Source of the DNA: Poseidonibacter lekithochrous
GTDB lineage: Bacteria > Campylobacterota > Campylobacteria > Campylobacterales > Arcobacteraceae
Reading direction: 5' to 3'
Assembly: GCF_018861145.1 (NCBI RefSeq)
Contig: NZ_JAHKQT010000020.1
Coordinates: forward strand, 1-57,017
Length of the DNA stretch: 57,017 nt
Shown: positions 8,223 through 18,261 of the stretch, piece by piece
Layout: each line of letters begins with the position of its first letter
How positions within the stretch are numbered: position 1 is the first letter of the stretch
The notes under the pieces: generated by a model
The model's database searches: none
What the model was told of the DNA's origin: nothing
The model's input: the letters and a program-made list of their open reading frames with translations, nothing else
Made by a program: the position numbers and the translations under genes

Positions 8223-8975
8223 TTATAGTATATCTAAAAAATGATTTTTTGCCTCTTTAAAGCCTAGTTTAAAACACTCATGAAGTTCTTTAAAAGTGTA
8301 CAAAGAAAAGTCTCTAATATGTTCACTTCCTATATAATAGTCAGTATTTTCATGTGTATAAGTGTTGTTTTCATAAAGTTGAGTAAAAAGTTTCTTTTTT
8401 AAAATTTTTATTGGATTTAATCTTAAAATAGGGTTTGAGTATTTTTTTGGAAATAAGTCAATAGTTAAAATATCATAGTTTTTGTTTTCTAATGGTTTAA
8501 TTGGAATATTATCAAATAATCCACCATCAATTAAATACATATTTTTATATTTAATAGGTTTTAATAAAGGGATTAGAGCACTTGAAGCTAAACATAAACT
8601 TATTGTATCTCCATTGTTAAAAGAATGAAGTTCTCTTTTTTTTAAATCATAGGTATTTACAAAAACTGGTTTTGGAATATCTTCTATTTTTGAAATAGGA
8701 AGTAGATCTTTTATAATTTTATTAGATGTATCAATTTTTAGTAAACCATTTTTAAAATAGTTAAATTTTAAAGTTTCTTTTATATCTTTTGAGGCAAATA
8801 TTTTTAGTTGCTCTTTTGAACTTACTCCACTTGCATGTGAACAAGAAATTATACTTCCAATAGATGACCCACTATAGGCTTGTATTTCTATCTTATTTTC
8901 TTCACAAAAATGTAAAACTCCTAAGTGGAAAGCTCCTCGTGCTGCTCCTCCACCTAATGCTAGTGCTAAATTCAT
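8223..8975 (-). CDS. Patatin-like phospholipase (RssA/NTE type)
   Basis: Patatin-type lipid acyl hydrolases use a Ser-Asp dyad. The 250-residue product has the oxyanion-hole loop GGGAARGAFHLG (residues 8-19), the nucleophile elbow GSSIG with Ser38, and IDGGLFDNIP with the catalytic Asp near residue 151. No signal peptide is visible, so a cytoplasmic or inner-membrane-associated role is likely. A TTG lies four codons upstream. The ATG at 8975 is chosen because it overlaps the upstream gene's TGA as ATGA and MNLALALGGG is the normal family start. Pairing with an LpxH-like gene hints at membrane lipid turnover, but the substrate is unknown. Confidence 0.88.
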   Translation of the reverse strand: MNLALALGGGAARGAFHLGVLHFCEENKIEIQAYSGSSIGSIISCSHASGVSSKEQLKIFASKDIKETLKFNYFKNGLLKIDTSNKIIKDLLPISKIEDIPKPVFVNTYDLKKRELHSFNNGDTISLCLASSALIPLLKPIKYKNMYLIDGGLFDNIPIKPLENKNYDILTIDLFPKKYSNPILRLNPIKILKKKLFTQLYENNTYTHENTDYYIGSEHIRDFSLYTFKELHECFKLGFKEAKNHFLDIL

Positions 8976-9709
8976 TTGTCTAACCAATTTATTATTTTAA
9001 ATTCACCTTCATATGTTTCAACAATTGCAGTACATGATTCTACCCAATCTCCACAATTTAAATATTCAATAGAGTCTATATTTCTTATTTCTGCTTTATG
9101 AATGTGTCCACAAATAATACCATCATATCCTTTATTTTTTGCATGCATTGATAATACGGTTTCAAAATCATTTATAAAAGAAACAGAAGTTTTGACACTA
9201 TCTTTAACATATTTTGATAATGACCAATATTTTTGTATTCCAACTTTTCTTCTTAGAAAGTTTAATACTGAATTTAAATGAAGTAATAAATCATATCCAT
9301 AGTCACCAAGTATTGCTAACCACTTTTTAGTCATTGTGATTGAATCAAAGAAGTCCCCATGCGTAATATAATATTTTTTACCATTTATCCCTAAATAATC
9401 TAATTCATTTGTTATGTTTAATGAGTCACCTAATATTAAAGGAACAAAGGGTCTAATAAACTCATCATGGTTACCAGTTATAAAGGTTACCGTTGTCCCT
9501 TTTCTAGCTTTCTTTAATATCTTTTGTATAACATCTGAATGAGTTTGTGGCCAAATAAACTTTCTCTTTATTGCCCAACCATCTATTATATCTCCAACTA
9601 ATATTAAGTTCTCACTTTCATTGTATTTGAAAAAACTTATGAGTTCTTTTGTTTTAGAAAACTTCGTTCCAAGATGAATATCTGAGATAAATATGCTTTT
9701 ATATTTCAT
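8972..9709 (-). CDS. LpxH-like metallophosphoesterase
   Basis: The 245-residue protein is a calcineurin-like phosphoesterase of the LpxH/YbbF group. All metal-binding blocks are present in order: SDIHLG (Asp10, His12), GDIIDGW, GNHDE, THGDFFD and GHIHKAE. LpxH removes UMP from UDP-2,3-diacylglucosamine in lipid A synthesis. Members of this wider group are often annotated that way, but whether this is the true lipid A hydrolase cannot be settled by reading. It heads the minus-strand operon with patatin, dnaE and surE and has no signal peptide. Other lipid A genes (lpxA, lpxB) are elsewhere in the window. Confidence 0.8.
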   Translation of the reverse strand: MKYKSIFISDIHLGTKFSKTKELISFFKYNESENLILVGDIIDGWAIKRKFIWPQTHSDVIQKILKKARKGTTVTFITGNHDEFIRPFVPLILGDSLNITNELDYLGINGKKYYITHGDFFDSITMTKKWLAILGDYGYDLLLHLNSVLNFLRRKVGIQKYWSLSKYVKDSVKTSVSFINDFETVLSMHAKNKGYDGIICGHIHKAEIRNIDSIEYLNCGDWVESCTAIVETYEGEFKIINWLDK

Positions 9710-9710
9710 G

Positions 9711-9739
9711 TTGACATAATATAAAAGTATGATTACAAT
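9711..9739 (+). promoter_or_regulatory. Near-consensus sigma-70-type promoter for the FlgO-like pair
   Basis: TTGACA at 9711-9716 and TACAAT at 9734-9739 are separated by exactly 17 bases on the plus strand. This is unusually close to the E. coli-type consensus for this AT-rich lineage. It implies a leader of about 75 bases before the ATG at 9821. Confidence 0.6.
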
Positions 9740-9820
9740 TGAATTACAAAATTATTATATTTCAAGAGTATGTAAGTAAAGTTTAAATAAAATTTAAATA
9801 ATTAGTAAAAGGGGATTTTA

Positions 9821-10486
9821 ATGTTTAAAAGTATTTCTAAAGTAGGTCTAGCAGCTATTTTAATGGCATTTGTTATATCTGGTTGTACATATAAAAATGA
9901 GATTACAAGTACAACAGTTGATGGTGAAGTTTTAAAAGAGTACAACAAGGTACAAACTACAAAACAACATCTTGAAATTGCACAAGACAAGCAACGAAAT
10001 GTTACTACACAAAAAACATTAGAAGGTACTATTTCCTCTTTAGCAACGCAAATGATGAGAAATCAAAAAATGAATACTAATAAGCCTGTACTTATTACTT
10101 CATTTGTAAGACTAGATGCTTTCAAAAAAACTTCTGAATTTGGTAGAATTGTAAGTGAAAGTATGATTGATGAATTATCGAATAGAGGTTATAATATTAT
10201 TGAATTCAGAGGTCAAATGGCTGTTTCAGTGAATGATAATGGTGAATATTTTATAACAAGAAAATCAAATAGATTAAAAGATAAAGTTCCAGATACTTAT
10301 GTAGTAGTTGGAACTTATTCAAGACAATATGGAAAAGTAATGTTAAATGCAAGGGTTATTGATAATATTACTGGGAAAATTATCTCAAGTTCGAGATCAA
10401 CTTATGCTCATGGACAAAGAAATGATTGTATGTTATTTAAAGATTGTAGACCAGCTAGAACTATAAATATTATTAAAGAACGATAG
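9821..10486 (+). CDS. FlgO-family outer-membrane lipoprotein (first copy)
   Basis: The 221-residue protein has a lipoprotein signal with lipobox ISGC (Cys22). The domain after residue 70 matches the FlgO pattern: VLITSFVRLDAF, SEFGRIVSESMIDELSNRG, a variable loop, then YVVVGTYS, VMLNARVID and GKIISSS. In Vibrio, FlgO is an outer-membrane protein affecting flagellar stability. In this phylum the role is inferred from the family only. An AAAAGGGGA ribosome-binding site precedes the ATG and a strong promoter lies at 9711-9739. The next gene, four bases after the stop, encodes a paralogue. Confidence 0.75.
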   Translation: MFKSISKVGLAAILMAFVISGCTYKNEITSTTVDGEVLKEYNKVQTTKQHLEIAQDKQRNVTTQKTLEGTISSLATQMMRNQKMNTNKPVLITSFVRLDAFKKTSEFGRIVSESMIDELSNRGYNIIEFRGQMAVSVNDNGEYFITRKSNRLKDKVPDTYVVVGTYSRQYGKVMLNARVIDNITGKIISSSRSTYAHGQRNDCMLFKDCRPARTINIIKER

Positions 10487-10490
10487 TTAA

Positions 10491-11069
10491 ATGACTTTTA
10501 ACTTTTTAAAAATTATAAAGTATCTTACCTTTTCATGTTTTATAGTTTTGTCTTTTGCTTCATGTACTCATAAAAACCTTATAAATGGCACGAATGATTT
10601 TCATTCTCTAGTATCTCAATTAGTAGATGATTCTGCTAAAAAAATACAAAAAAATACAATGATTGATGATATTGTTTTAGTATCAGATTTTGTTAATCTT
10701 GATAAATTAAAAAATAGATCAGAATTGGGTTTTTTATTATCTGATATTTTAAAAGATAAATTAGTATCATTAAATATTCTTGTAAGAGAAGTTGAATTTG
10801 GTAAAGAGTTTGAATTAGGACCAACTGGATTTAATTTATTAACAAGAGACCAAAGTAAAATTGTTTCAAAAACGGTTACTGAAGAAAAATATGCAGTAGT
10901 TGGAACTTATTCAATTACAAGTAGAAGTTTGAATTTATTTATAAAATTAATTGATATAAGAACAGGTCATATTCTTGCATCATCATATGAAAGAACAGGT
11001 ATTGATGAAGAAATATTACAACTTGAGGGAAGTGAGCAAGCTGTACTTCGTCCTCATGTTGTATTATAA
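10491..11069 (+). CDS. FlgO-family lipoprotein (second copy)
   Basis: This 192-residue lipoprotein (lipobox FASC, Cys25) repeats the architecture of the preceding gene: VLVSDFVNLDKL, SELGFLLSDIL, YAVVGTYS, LFIKLIDIRTGHILASS. The shared blocks keep order and spacing, so the pair looks like an old tandem duplication with divergent N-termini. It starts four bases after the first copy and should be cotranscribed. Its last six bases overlap the end of recJ on the other strand. A role at the outer membrane, perhaps linked to flagella, is inferred from the FlgO family. Confidence 0.72.
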   Translation: MTFNFLKIIKYLTFSCFIVLSFASCTHKNLINGTNDFHSLVSQLVDDSAKKIQKNTMIDDIVLVSDFVNLDKLKNRSELGFLLSDILKDKLVSLNILVREVEFGKEFELGPTGFNLLTRDQSKIVSKTVTEEKYAVVGTYSITSRSLNLFIKLIDIRTGHILASSYERTGIDEEILQLEGSEQAVLRPHVVL

Positions 11070-12632
11070 AATTATTTCTTGAATTAAAAACTGAGGAGTA
11101 ATTACTCCTCTAAACTCATTTTTATTTACTGAAACAATTAAATCAAAGCTATTTGGTAAATCAATATTTGAATCATTAAATTTAATAGCTTCAAATACAA
11201 CACCTTCTGAATTTAATACTAATTTCATATGATTCTTATCTTTTCCCATTAATTCACTCTTTACAAGAGATACTTTTGAAACTTTAAAAATTGGCTTATG
11301 GTTTTCTAATCCATATGGCTCAAATCTGTCAATAATATCTAAAAATTCTAAATCAACTGATGCTACATCTAATTCACCTAAGGTTACGGGATCTATATGT
11401 AAATCATCTTTAAACTCTTCTAATTCCTGATTTATTAATGTTTTAAATTCTTCTAAATTTTCTTGTTTTAAAGATAATCCAGCGGCATTTTTATGTCCAC
11501 CAAATCCTAGTAGTAAGTGAGATGCTTTTGTAATAATTGTATGAAGATTTATATTTGCATTAGCTCTTGCACTTCCTTTTGCTATTCCATTATTTAATGA
11601 AAAAATAAAAGCAGGTTTTTTAAAAGCATTTGATAATTTTGAAGCAACTATTCCAATTACTCCTTCATGCCAATCATCACCCCAAACGATAACTGCATTA
11701 TCTTCTTTACTAGATTTACTTTGCGCTCTTTTTGTAATTTCTTCTTGTAAAGTTTTTCTGTAATTATTTAATTCTTCCAATTCTTGTAAAGACTCATTTG
11801 CTTGAAAAGAATTTTTTGAAAGTAAAAATTCTAAAGCTGTACTTGCATCTTGCATTCTTCCTGCACTGTTAATCTTAGGAGCTATAAAAAAGCCAATATC
11901 ATCTGAAACTAAAGCTTGTTTGCCCATAACTTCATTTAGCTTTTTAAATGCCTCTCTAGGAGATGTTTTGATTCTTTTTAGACCAAGTTTAACTAATGTA
12001 TAATTAAGTGCAGTCATAGGCATAATATCAGCAATAATAGCAACACAAAGTAAATCTAAAAAATCAGTCATTTTTACATCAAGATTTAACTCTTTTTTAA
12101 TTGCAGCACATAAATACCAGGCAACTTGAGCTCCACAAATATCTTTGAATTCAAAAGTACAGTCTTCTTGTTTTGGATTAATTATTGCATAAGCATAAGG
12201 TATTTCATCTCCAACTGTATGATGGTCTGTGATGATCAAATCAATACCTTTTTCTTTTAATTTTAAAGCAGCAGGAACTGCTGAAATCCCATTATCAACA
12301 GTAATTACTAAACCAGAATCAATCATATCTACAATTTTTGGAGATAAGCCATATCCATGCTTAAATCGATTTGGAATTATATAGTCAATCTTTACATTAA
12401 TTTTTTTAAAAAAATCAACCATAATAGTAGTTGAAACTACACCATCTACGTCATAATCTCCTACTATTGTAATAGTCTCATTATTTAGTATTGCAGTTTT
12501 AATTCTAGAGGTTGCTTTGTGAATATCTTTAAAATTATTGGGAGTTGGAATATCTGCAAGACGTGAATAAGGGCTATTCGAATGTCTTGCAGAAAGTAGT
12601 TCAAAAAGTCTATTTTTTGTAACTTTTGACAT
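11064..12632 (-). CDS. recJ: Single-stranded-DNA exonuclease RecJ
   Basis: RecJ degrades single-stranded DNA 5' to 3' in recombination and mismatch repair. The 522-residue protein has the DHH phosphoesterase motifs GDYDVDG (near residue 59) and TDHHTVGDE (DHH near 136), then SAGRM. The DHHA1 nucleotide-binding loop GFGGHKNAAGLS lies in the C-terminal half. The length is slightly below E. coli RecJ (577). Its ATG overlaps the pyrG stop as TAATG, so it is translationally coupled to pyrG. The 3' end overlaps the second FlgO-like gene by six bases. Confidence 0.95.
   Translation of the reverse strand: MSKVTKNRLFELLSARHSNSPYSRLADIPTPNNFKDIHKATSRIKTAILNNETITIVGDYDVDGVVSTTIMVDFFKKINVKIDYIIPNRFKHGYGLSPKIVDMIDSGLVITVDNGISAVPAALKLKEKGIDLIITDHHTVGDEIPYAYAIINPKQEDCTFEFKDICGAQVAWYLCAAIKKELNLDVKMTDFLDLLCVAIIADIMPMTALNYTLVKLGLKRIKTSPREAFKKLNEVMGKQALVSDDIGFFIAPKINSAGRMQDASTALEFLLSKNSFQANESLQELEELNNYRKTLQEEITKRAQSKSSKEDNAVIVWGDDWHEGVIGIVASKLSNAFKKPAFIFSLNNGIAKGSARANANINLHTIITKASHLLLGFGGHKNAAGLSLKQENLEEFKTLINQELEEFKDDLHIDPVTLGELDVASVDLEFLDIIDRFEPYGLENHKPIFKVSKVSLVKSELMGKDKNHMKLVLNSEGVVFEAIKFNDSNIDLPNSFDLIVSVNKNEFRGVITPQFLIQEIIL
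11093..11110. repeat. 18-bp perfect palindrome in the 3' end of recJ
   Basis: GAGGAGTAATTACTCCTC reads identically on both strands. It lies inside the recJ frame, 24 bases beyond the stop of the second FlgO-like gene. It could act as a terminator hairpin for that gene, since the convergent pair has no intergenic space. A T-rich tract follows it only at a distance, so this is uncertain. Confidence 0.5.
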
Positions 12633-14248
12633 TAATCTTTTTTATTTGCTTGTTTTACAAATTCAAAGATAATTGGATTTGGAGTTTCTAAGTGTGAAGT
12701 AAACTCAGGATGGAATTGAACACCTACAAACCATGGGTGATCTTTAATTTCAACTGCTTCAATTAAACCATTTGATTCTCCAGATATTATCATACCTGCA
12801 TCTTCTAATACTTCTTTATATTTTGGATTTGCTTCATATCTATGTCTATGTCTTTCAAAATATGTATCATTATTTCCATAAGCTTTTTTAAGCTTAGTCC
12901 CTGCTGCAGGAGTGAATGGATATTCTCCTAATCTCATAGTTCCACCCATAGGTGATTTATGAGTTCTTAACTGTTTTTGTCCACTTTGATCCATAAATTC
13001 ATCAATTAAATAAATTAATGGATTTGAAGTTTCAGTATCAAATTCAATTGAGTTTGCATCTTCTATACCTAATACATTTCTAGCAAATTCAATAACTGCT
13101 AATTGCATACCAAGACAGATTCCTAAATATGGCACTTTATTTTCTCTAGCATATTTAATTGCTTCAAGTTTACCTTCAACACCTCTATGACCAAAACCAC
13201 CAGCAACAAGTACTGCATCAGAATTTCCTATAATGTCGTAAGCACCATGTACTTCAATTTTCTCACTATCACACCAGTGAATATTTACTTTTGTATTTAA
13301 GTGTGCACCACTGTGAATTAGTGCTTCAGTTAATGATTTATATGATTCTTTTAATTCTAAGTATTTACCAACAAATGCAATTGTTAATTCATCTTTTGGT
13401 ACTAAAATATTTTTAACTAAAGTATCCCATTTTTCCATATTTGGTTTGATTTTAATATTAAAATGTTCTGATAAAGGATTAATTATTCCTTCTTTAATAA
13501 AATGTAATGGAACTTGGTAAATAGATTGTGCATCACCAGCTTCAATTACTGCATTTCTATCAATATCACAAGACATTGCAAGTTTGTCTTTTAAATTTTT
13601 AGGTAAGGCTTTTTCTGTTCTACAAACTAACATATGTGGAGTTATACCAATTCTTCTTAATTCTTGAACAGAGTGTTGTGTTGGTTTAGTTTTTAGTTCA
13701 CCAGCAGCTGCTATATAAGGAATTAAAGTTACATGAATATTCATTGTATTTGTTTTTGGAAGTTCATGTCTTATAGCACGAATTGATTCCATAAATGGTA
13801 AACCTTCAATATCTCCTACTGTTCCTCCAAGTTCAACTATTAAGAACTCATAACCTTCTGCTGCTGCATAAATTCTACCTTTAATTTCATCAACAACATG
13901 AGGAATTACTTGGATAGTCTTACCTAAGTATCCACCTTCTCTTTCTCTTTTTATAACACTTTGGTAAACTTGACCAGTTGTGAAGTTGTTTTGAGCAGTT
14001 AATGTTGTATCAATAAATCTTTCATAGTTTCCTAAATCTAAATCTGTTTCCGCTCCATCAGCAGTTACGAAAACTTCCCCATGTTCTAATGGACTCATAG
14101 TTCCTGGGTCTACGTTTAAATATGGATCTATTTTAAGCATAGATACTTTAAACCCAGATTGTTTTAATATTGTTGCAATTGATGCAGCAGTGATTCCTTT
14201 TCCTAAAGAACTTAGAACCCCACCTGTTACGAAGATGAATTTAGTCAT
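12632..14248 (-). CDS. pyrG: CTP synthase
   Basis: PyrG aminates UTP to CTP using glutamine and ATP. The 538-residue protein opens with [20 protein letters not shown], the synthase P-loop region, followed by [19 protein letters not shown]. The C-terminal class I glutamine amidotransferase domain carries the nucleophile in YLGICLGMQ and the His-Glu pair in GVQFHPEF. An ATG five codons further upstream is possible. The one at 14248 is chosen because TTGGAG lies 9 bases before it and [10 protein letters not shown] is the usual start. A TATAAT box is at 14287-14292. RecJ is coupled downstream. Confidence 0.97.
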   Translation of the reverse strand: MTKFIFVTGGVLSSLGKGITAASIATILKQSGFKVSMLKIDPYLNVDPGTMSPLEHGEVFVTADGAETDLDLGNYERFIDTTLTAQNNFTTGQVYQSVIKREREGGYLGKTIQVIPHVVDEIKGRIYAAAEGYEFLIVELGGTVGDIEGLPFMESIRAIRHELPKTNTMNIHVTLIPYIAAAGELKTKPTQHSVQELRRIGITPHMLVCRTEKALPKNLKDKLAMSCDIDRNAVIEAGDAQSIYQVPLHFIKEGIINPLSEHFNIKIKPNMEKWDTLVKNILVPKDELTIAFVGKYLELKESYKSLTEALIHSGAHLNTKVNIHWCDSEKIEVHGAYDIIGNSDAVLVAGGFGHRGVEGKLEAIKYARENKVPYLGICLGMQLAVIEFARNVLGIEDANSIEFDTETSNPLIYLIDEFMDQSGQKQLRTHKSPMGGTMRLGEYPFTPAAGTKLKKAYGNNDTYFERHRHRYEANPKYKEVLEDAGMIISGESNGLIEAVEIKDHPWFVGVQFHPEFTSHLETPNPIIFEFVKQANKKD

Positions 14249-14286
14249 TTTAAAATACTCCAATGAAATTTGTTAGATAGTTAATA

Positions 14287-14292
14287 ATTATA
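14287..14292 (-). promoter_or_regulatory. -10 box of pyrG promoter
   Basis: TATAAT is read on the minus strand 39 bases before the pyrG ATG, in the 150-base gap after ccoG. No clear -35 is visible. Confidence 0.45.
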
Positions 14293-14360
14293 TTCGCGAT
14301 TGTATCTAGTTTTTGTTGATAGATAAGTTAAGTAAAGTATATTTTTAAGTTAAGGGGAGA

Positions 14361-14388
14361 GACAAGTTTATATTTTTATAAACTTGTC
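14361..14388. terminator. 12-bp perfect hairpin downstream of ccoG
   Basis: GACAAGTTTATA (14361-14372) pairs perfectly with TATAAACTTGTC (14377-14388) across TTTT. It lies just after the ccoG stop (minus strand) and before the pyrG promoter, so it probably ends the ccoG transcript. On the minus strand no T-run follows (TCTCCCC instead). The T-rich side is on the plus strand, where no gene needs it. Confidence 0.55.
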
Positions 14389-14398
14389 TTATTTATAA

Positions 14399-15781
14399 TT
14401 ATTTTAATTTATCCATTCTTGGATAAATAAATACGGCTTTTCTAAATACTATAACTTTTTTAGGGTTTTCTTTTGCATAAGCTTTTAAAGTTACTGTAAT
14501 TGGTGTATCTTTTGTTTCATCATTTACTAAGATTTTATCTGTTTCTAAAATAACAACTTTTTTAGCCATTTTTCCAGGACTAAGAGTAAAAGGTTTAAAT
14601 CTTTTGATTTTAATTTCAGGATGATCAAGAATTTCTAAATCAAATGTTAATTTTTCAGATTCTGTATTTTGGAAAAGTAATAAAAAGTTATTTGTAACTA
14701 CGTGATTTTCTTTAACCTTATATAACTGAGTTGTTTTATTTACATTTAACAACATATACTCTTTTTTCCCACCCATAACAACTAATAAACCAATTACAAC
14801 TATTAATGCAATTGCGTACATGATAGTTTGTTTTCTTATGATCTTTGTAGGGATATCTTTTTTTATTGTATTTGTACTTGACCATTGAACTAGTGATGGT
14901 TTTCCAAGTTTCCCCATTACAGTTGTACATGCATCAACACATTCTAAACAGTTGATACACTCTAATTGTAAACCTTTTCTAATATCAATATGTGTAGGAC
15001 AAACTGTAACACATGCTTCACATGTAGTACACTCGTTTGTATCCATTGGTAAATCTTTTGCTTTAAAGATAATTTTCTCTTTATCTTCATTATAAATTTC
15101 TCCACCTCTATTTGTTGAGTAAATTGCTTGATATGTATCATCATCATATAAAACAGATTGCACTCTTGAATATGGACAAATATAAATACAAAAATCTTCT
15201 TTTAACCAAACTGCATCATATATTATAAACGCGGCTATTCCTAAAATAAAACCAATCAAGACCATATGTTCAGTTGGATTTTGTAAGTAAGAGAAGAAAT
15301 CTTCAGGAGGAACAAAGAACCACATAAAGTTTGAAGCTGCAAGTATTGCTAATGCTGACCAGATTAAAATAGCTATTACTCTTTTAGCAGCATTTTTTGG
15401 TTTTGAATAATCAGGATCTTTTTGTTTATTCTTAATTCTTCTTAAACCTAATAATTTTGTTTCAATCAAATCTCTATAAATAACTCTAAAAATTGTTTGT
15501 GGACAAGCCCACCCACACCATGCTCTACCTCCAAGAGAAGTAGCTGCAAAAATTCCTAAAAATAAAAGCATTAATAAAAACGGCATTAGATACAGTTCTT
15601 GCATATCAAAAGCAGTACCTAATAAGTGAAGTTGTTTTTTATCAAATGATAATAAGAATAAGTGGTTACCACCAATTGTAATAAATGGCATTGAAATTGA
15701 AAAAATAGTTGCAATTATATATCCATAATATCTTTTTATTCTATAAGGAATCCTATCTAAAAACTTATTTTTTTCTTTCAT
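14399..15781 (-). CDS. ccoG: Cytochrome c oxidase accessory protein CcoG (FixG/RdxA)
   Basis: CcoG is a polyferredoxin-like membrane protein needed for copper delivery in cbb3-type cytochrome oxidase assembly. The 460-residue product has several membrane segments and GRAWCGWACPQTIF, then FCIYICPYSRVQ. Two [4Fe-4S] ferredoxin clusters follow (CTTCEACVTVCP and CINCLECVDAC), and a soluble Ig-like FixG domain forms the C-terminal ~120 residues. The catalytic oxidase genes ccoNOQP are not nearby, so it is an orphan accessory gene here. A perfect hairpin follows the stop. Confidence 0.94.
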   Translation of the reverse strand: MKEKNKFLDRIPYRIKRYYGYIIATIFSISMPFITIGGNHLFLLSFDKKQLHLLGTAFDMQELYLMPFLLMLLFLGIFAATSLGGRAWCGWACPQTIFRVIYRDLIETKLLGLRRIKNKQKDPDYSKPKNAAKRVIAILIWSALAILAASNFMWFFVPPEDFFSYLQNPTEHMVLIGFILGIAAFIIYDAVWLKEDFCIYICPYSRVQSVLYDDDTYQAIYSTNRGGEIYNEDKEKIIFKAKDLPMDTNECTTCEACVTVCPTHIDIRKGLQLECINCLECVDACTTVMGKLGKPSLVQWSSTNTIKKDIPTKIIRKQTIMYAIALIVVIGLLVVMGGKKEYMLLNVNKTTQLYKVKENHVVTNNFLLLFQNTESEKLTFDLEILDHPEIKIKRFKPFTLSPGKMAKKVVILETDKILVNDETKDTPITVTLKAYAKENPKKVIVFRKAVFIYPRMDKLK

Positions 15782-15873
15782 AAAAAAACCTTTTTTTTAA
15801 TTTAGCATATTATATATAAAGCTAACTTATAATTAACATAAATTATTATAAGTAGAACTTATAGTATTAGTTT

Positions 15874-16380
15874 TTAATAATTAGCGCTAAGTCTATTATA
15901 ACCATCTATTTCTGCTTTTATAGTATTTGTGATATTTTCCAAATCTATATTATTGAAATTTTTTATTTTTGGATAATTTTGAATAATATTTTCAAATTCT
16001 TTTACAATGTTGTCAAAATTCTTTGAATTAATACTAGGAATGTTTAACATAGATATTAATTCTTCATCATAAGTTTTATCTTCTCTTTTAAATAAGACCG
16101 GTTTATTTCCACAAGAAATAGATTCTAAAGCCGTTTGAAGTGATGCAGTTAAAAGATGCTTAGAATTTTGAATAGTTTGAACGTACTCTTCTTCATCTAT
16201 AACATCAGTATTTACATATTTTTTTATACCTAATAAATCTTTTGCAAAAGCTCCCGCTCTAAAATCACTTGTACATAATACTGGCTCAAACTCTTTTAAT
16301 GCATTTGCAATTGTTGCACATCTTTTTGTAGCTTCAAGTCCAATAGAATGTCCACTTCTTGCATATAGATACACTTGCAT
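15874..16380 (-). CDS. 168-aa protein coupled to mnmG; N-terminus resembles PseG-like glycosyltransferase folds
   Basis: I do not recognise a named family. The N-terminus, LYARSGHSIGLEATKRCATIA, recalls the start of PseG/MurG-like GT-B proteins (Gly-His loop followed by an RC helix). Residues 70-100 (HLLTASLQTALESISCGNKP) resemble the segment where such enzymes contact the nucleotide sugar. At 168 residues it is only half a GT-B enzyme, so any enzymatic role is inference. Its ATG follows the mnmG stop with no base between, which implies coupled translation with the tRNA-modification gene. Confidence 0.6.
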   Translation of the reverse strand: MQVYLYARSGHSIGLEATKRCATIANALKEFEPVLCTSDFRAGAFAKDLLGIKKYVNTDVIDEEEYVQTIQNSKHLLTASLQTALESISCGNKPVLFKREDKTYDEELISMLNIPSINSKNFDNIVKEFENIIQNYPKIKNFNNIDLENITNTIKAEIDGYNRLSANY

Positions 16381-18261
16381 CTATTTTTCTTTTATATCTT
16401 TTTGCTTTAAATTTATATTTAAATGAATAATATCAATAGCAGAAGGTGTGATTCCAGAAATTTCACTTGCATTAAATAAAGTTGGTGGTTTAAATTTTTC
16501 TAGTTTTTCCACAACTTCATTTGATAATCCAGCGACACCTTTAAAATTAAAATCCTCAGGAATTTTTAGTTTTAACATTTTTTTCATTTTATCAATTTGT
16601 TTTTGTTGTTTTAAAATATATCTGTAATATTTTGCTTCAATAATAATTTGTTCTTTTAAATAAGATTCAGTATTAGCTAAACTTGGAACTAATTTATCAA
16701 ACTTTTCACTATTTACAGTGTTTCTTCCAACAATATCAATTAAAAGTGATCTATCTCTAATTTTATCTTCACCAATTGATTCTAATAAGTCTAAGTTTTC
16801 TTTCTTTGAAGTGAACCATTCATTTGACATAAAATCAACAGCATCATTTAATACTTTTCTTTTATTTTCTACTTTACTCATAGTTTCATCATCAATAAGT
16901 CCTAAATCATGACCATATTTTGATAATCTTAAATCAGCATTTTCTTCTCTTAATAACAGTCTATACTCAGCTCGAGAAGTAAACATTCTATAAGGTTCAG
17001 TTGTACCTTTTGTAACTAAATCATCAATTAAAACACCAATATATCCTTCATCTCTTCTAAGAATAAATGGTTCTTTAGCATCAATTGCTAAACATGCATT
17101 AATACCTGCCATTAGCCCTTGAGATGCTGCTTCTTCATAACCTGTTGTTGCATTAATTTGTCCAGCATTATAAAGGTTTTTAATCTTTTTAGTTTCAAGT
17201 GTATGTTTTAGTTCCGTAGGATCTACATAATCATATTCGATTGCATATCCATATCGGATAATTTTTGCATTTTCTAAACCTGAGATTGAATGAATCATTT
17301 CTTTTTGAACATCAATAGGTAAAGAAGTACTAAGACCATTAATATAATATTCTGTACACATTGCAGTTTGAGGTTCTAAAAATAGTTGATGTCTATCACG
17401 TTCAGAAAATCTATTTACTTTATCTTCAATACTTGGACAATATCGTGGACCACTTCCTTGAATTTGACCTGTAAATAAAGGAGCTCTATCAAAGTTTGAT
17501 CTAATTTTATCATGTGTTCCTAGATTTGTATAAGTAATATAACAAGGGTATTGTGTTGGACTAAACTTCGATTTATCAGTTCTAAATGAAAAAGGAGAAG
17601 GCATAACATCACCACCATGAGCTTCCATATTTTCAAAGTTTATTGATTTTCCATCAATTCTTGCAGGTGTTCCTGTTTTAAGTCTTCCAACGTTTAAACC
17701 TAACTCTTTTAATTGAGTAGATAATGTAGAAGATGGTAATTCCCAAGCACGACCTGCGTCATAAGTACTAGTACCTATATGAACTAAACCTTTCATAAAA
17801 GTTCCAGTTGTTATGATTACTTTAGAAGCTTCAAATTCTTCCCCTAGTTTTGTTTTTACACCATGAACTTCATTTTCATTTTTAACAAGTAGTGTAGATA
17901 CTTCATCTTGGTAGATTTCTAAATTAGGAGTATTATGACAAACTTCTCTCATGTAAGCTCTGTATTTATCCATATCAATTTGAGCTCTGCTTCCTTGAAC
18001 AGCTGCACCTTTTGATGCATTTAATATTCTAAATTGAATACCTGTAGCATCTGTACACAGACCCATTTCTCCACCAAGTGCATCAAGTTCTCTTACTAAA
18101 TGTCCTTTAGCAAGTCCTCCCACCGCTGGATTACAAGATGCTGCTCCTATTTGCTCAACTAACATTGTTATTAATAGAGTATTTTTCCCCATCCTAGCAG
18201 CTGCTAAAGATGCTTCAATTCCTGCATGTCCACCACCAACTACAATTACATCATATTTCAT
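16381..18261 (-). CDS. mnmG: tRNA 5-carboxymethylaminomethyluridine-34 synthesis protein MnmG (GidA)
   Basis: MnmG, with MnmE, modifies the wobble uridine of several tRNAs. The 626-residue length fits. The FAD dinucleotide motif [10 protein letters not shown] is at the N-terminus, followed by [23 protein letters not shown] residues. The family signature [11 protein letters not shown] lies mid-protein and [16 protein letters not shown] near residue 380. The C-terminal helical domain ends in [12 protein letters not shown]. The gene is followed directly by a 168-residue unknown. MnmE is not in the window. Confidence 0.97.
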   Translation of the reverse strand: MKYDVIVVGGGHAGIEASLAAARMGKNTLLITMLVEQIGAASCNPAVGGLAKGHLVRELDALGGEMGLCTDATGIQFRILNASKGAAVQGSRAQIDMDKYRAYMREVCHNTPNLEIYQDEVSTLLVKNENEVHGVKTKLGEEFEASKVIITTGTFMKGLVHIGTSTYDAGRAWELPSSTLSTQLKELGLNVGRLKTGTPARIDGKSINFENMEAHGGDVMPSPFSFRTDKSKFSPTQYPCYITYTNLGTHDKIRSNFDRAPLFTGQIQGSGPRYCPSIEDKVNRFSERDRHQLFLEPQTAMCTEYYINGLSTSLPIDVQKEMIHSISGLENAKIIRYGYAIEYDYVDPTELKHTLETKKIKNLYNAGQINATTGYEEAASQGLMAGINACLAIDAKEPFILRRDEGYIGVLIDDLVTKGTTEPYRMFTSRAEYRLLLREENADLRLSKYGHDLGLIDDETMSKVENKRKVLNDAVDFMSNEWFTSKKENLDLLESIGEDKIRDRSLLIDIVGRNTVNSEKFDKLVPSLANTESYLKEQIIIEAKYYRYILKQQKQIDKMKKMLKLKIPEDFNFKGVAGLSNEVVEKLEKFKPPTLFNASEISGITPSAIDIIHLNINLKQKDIKEK

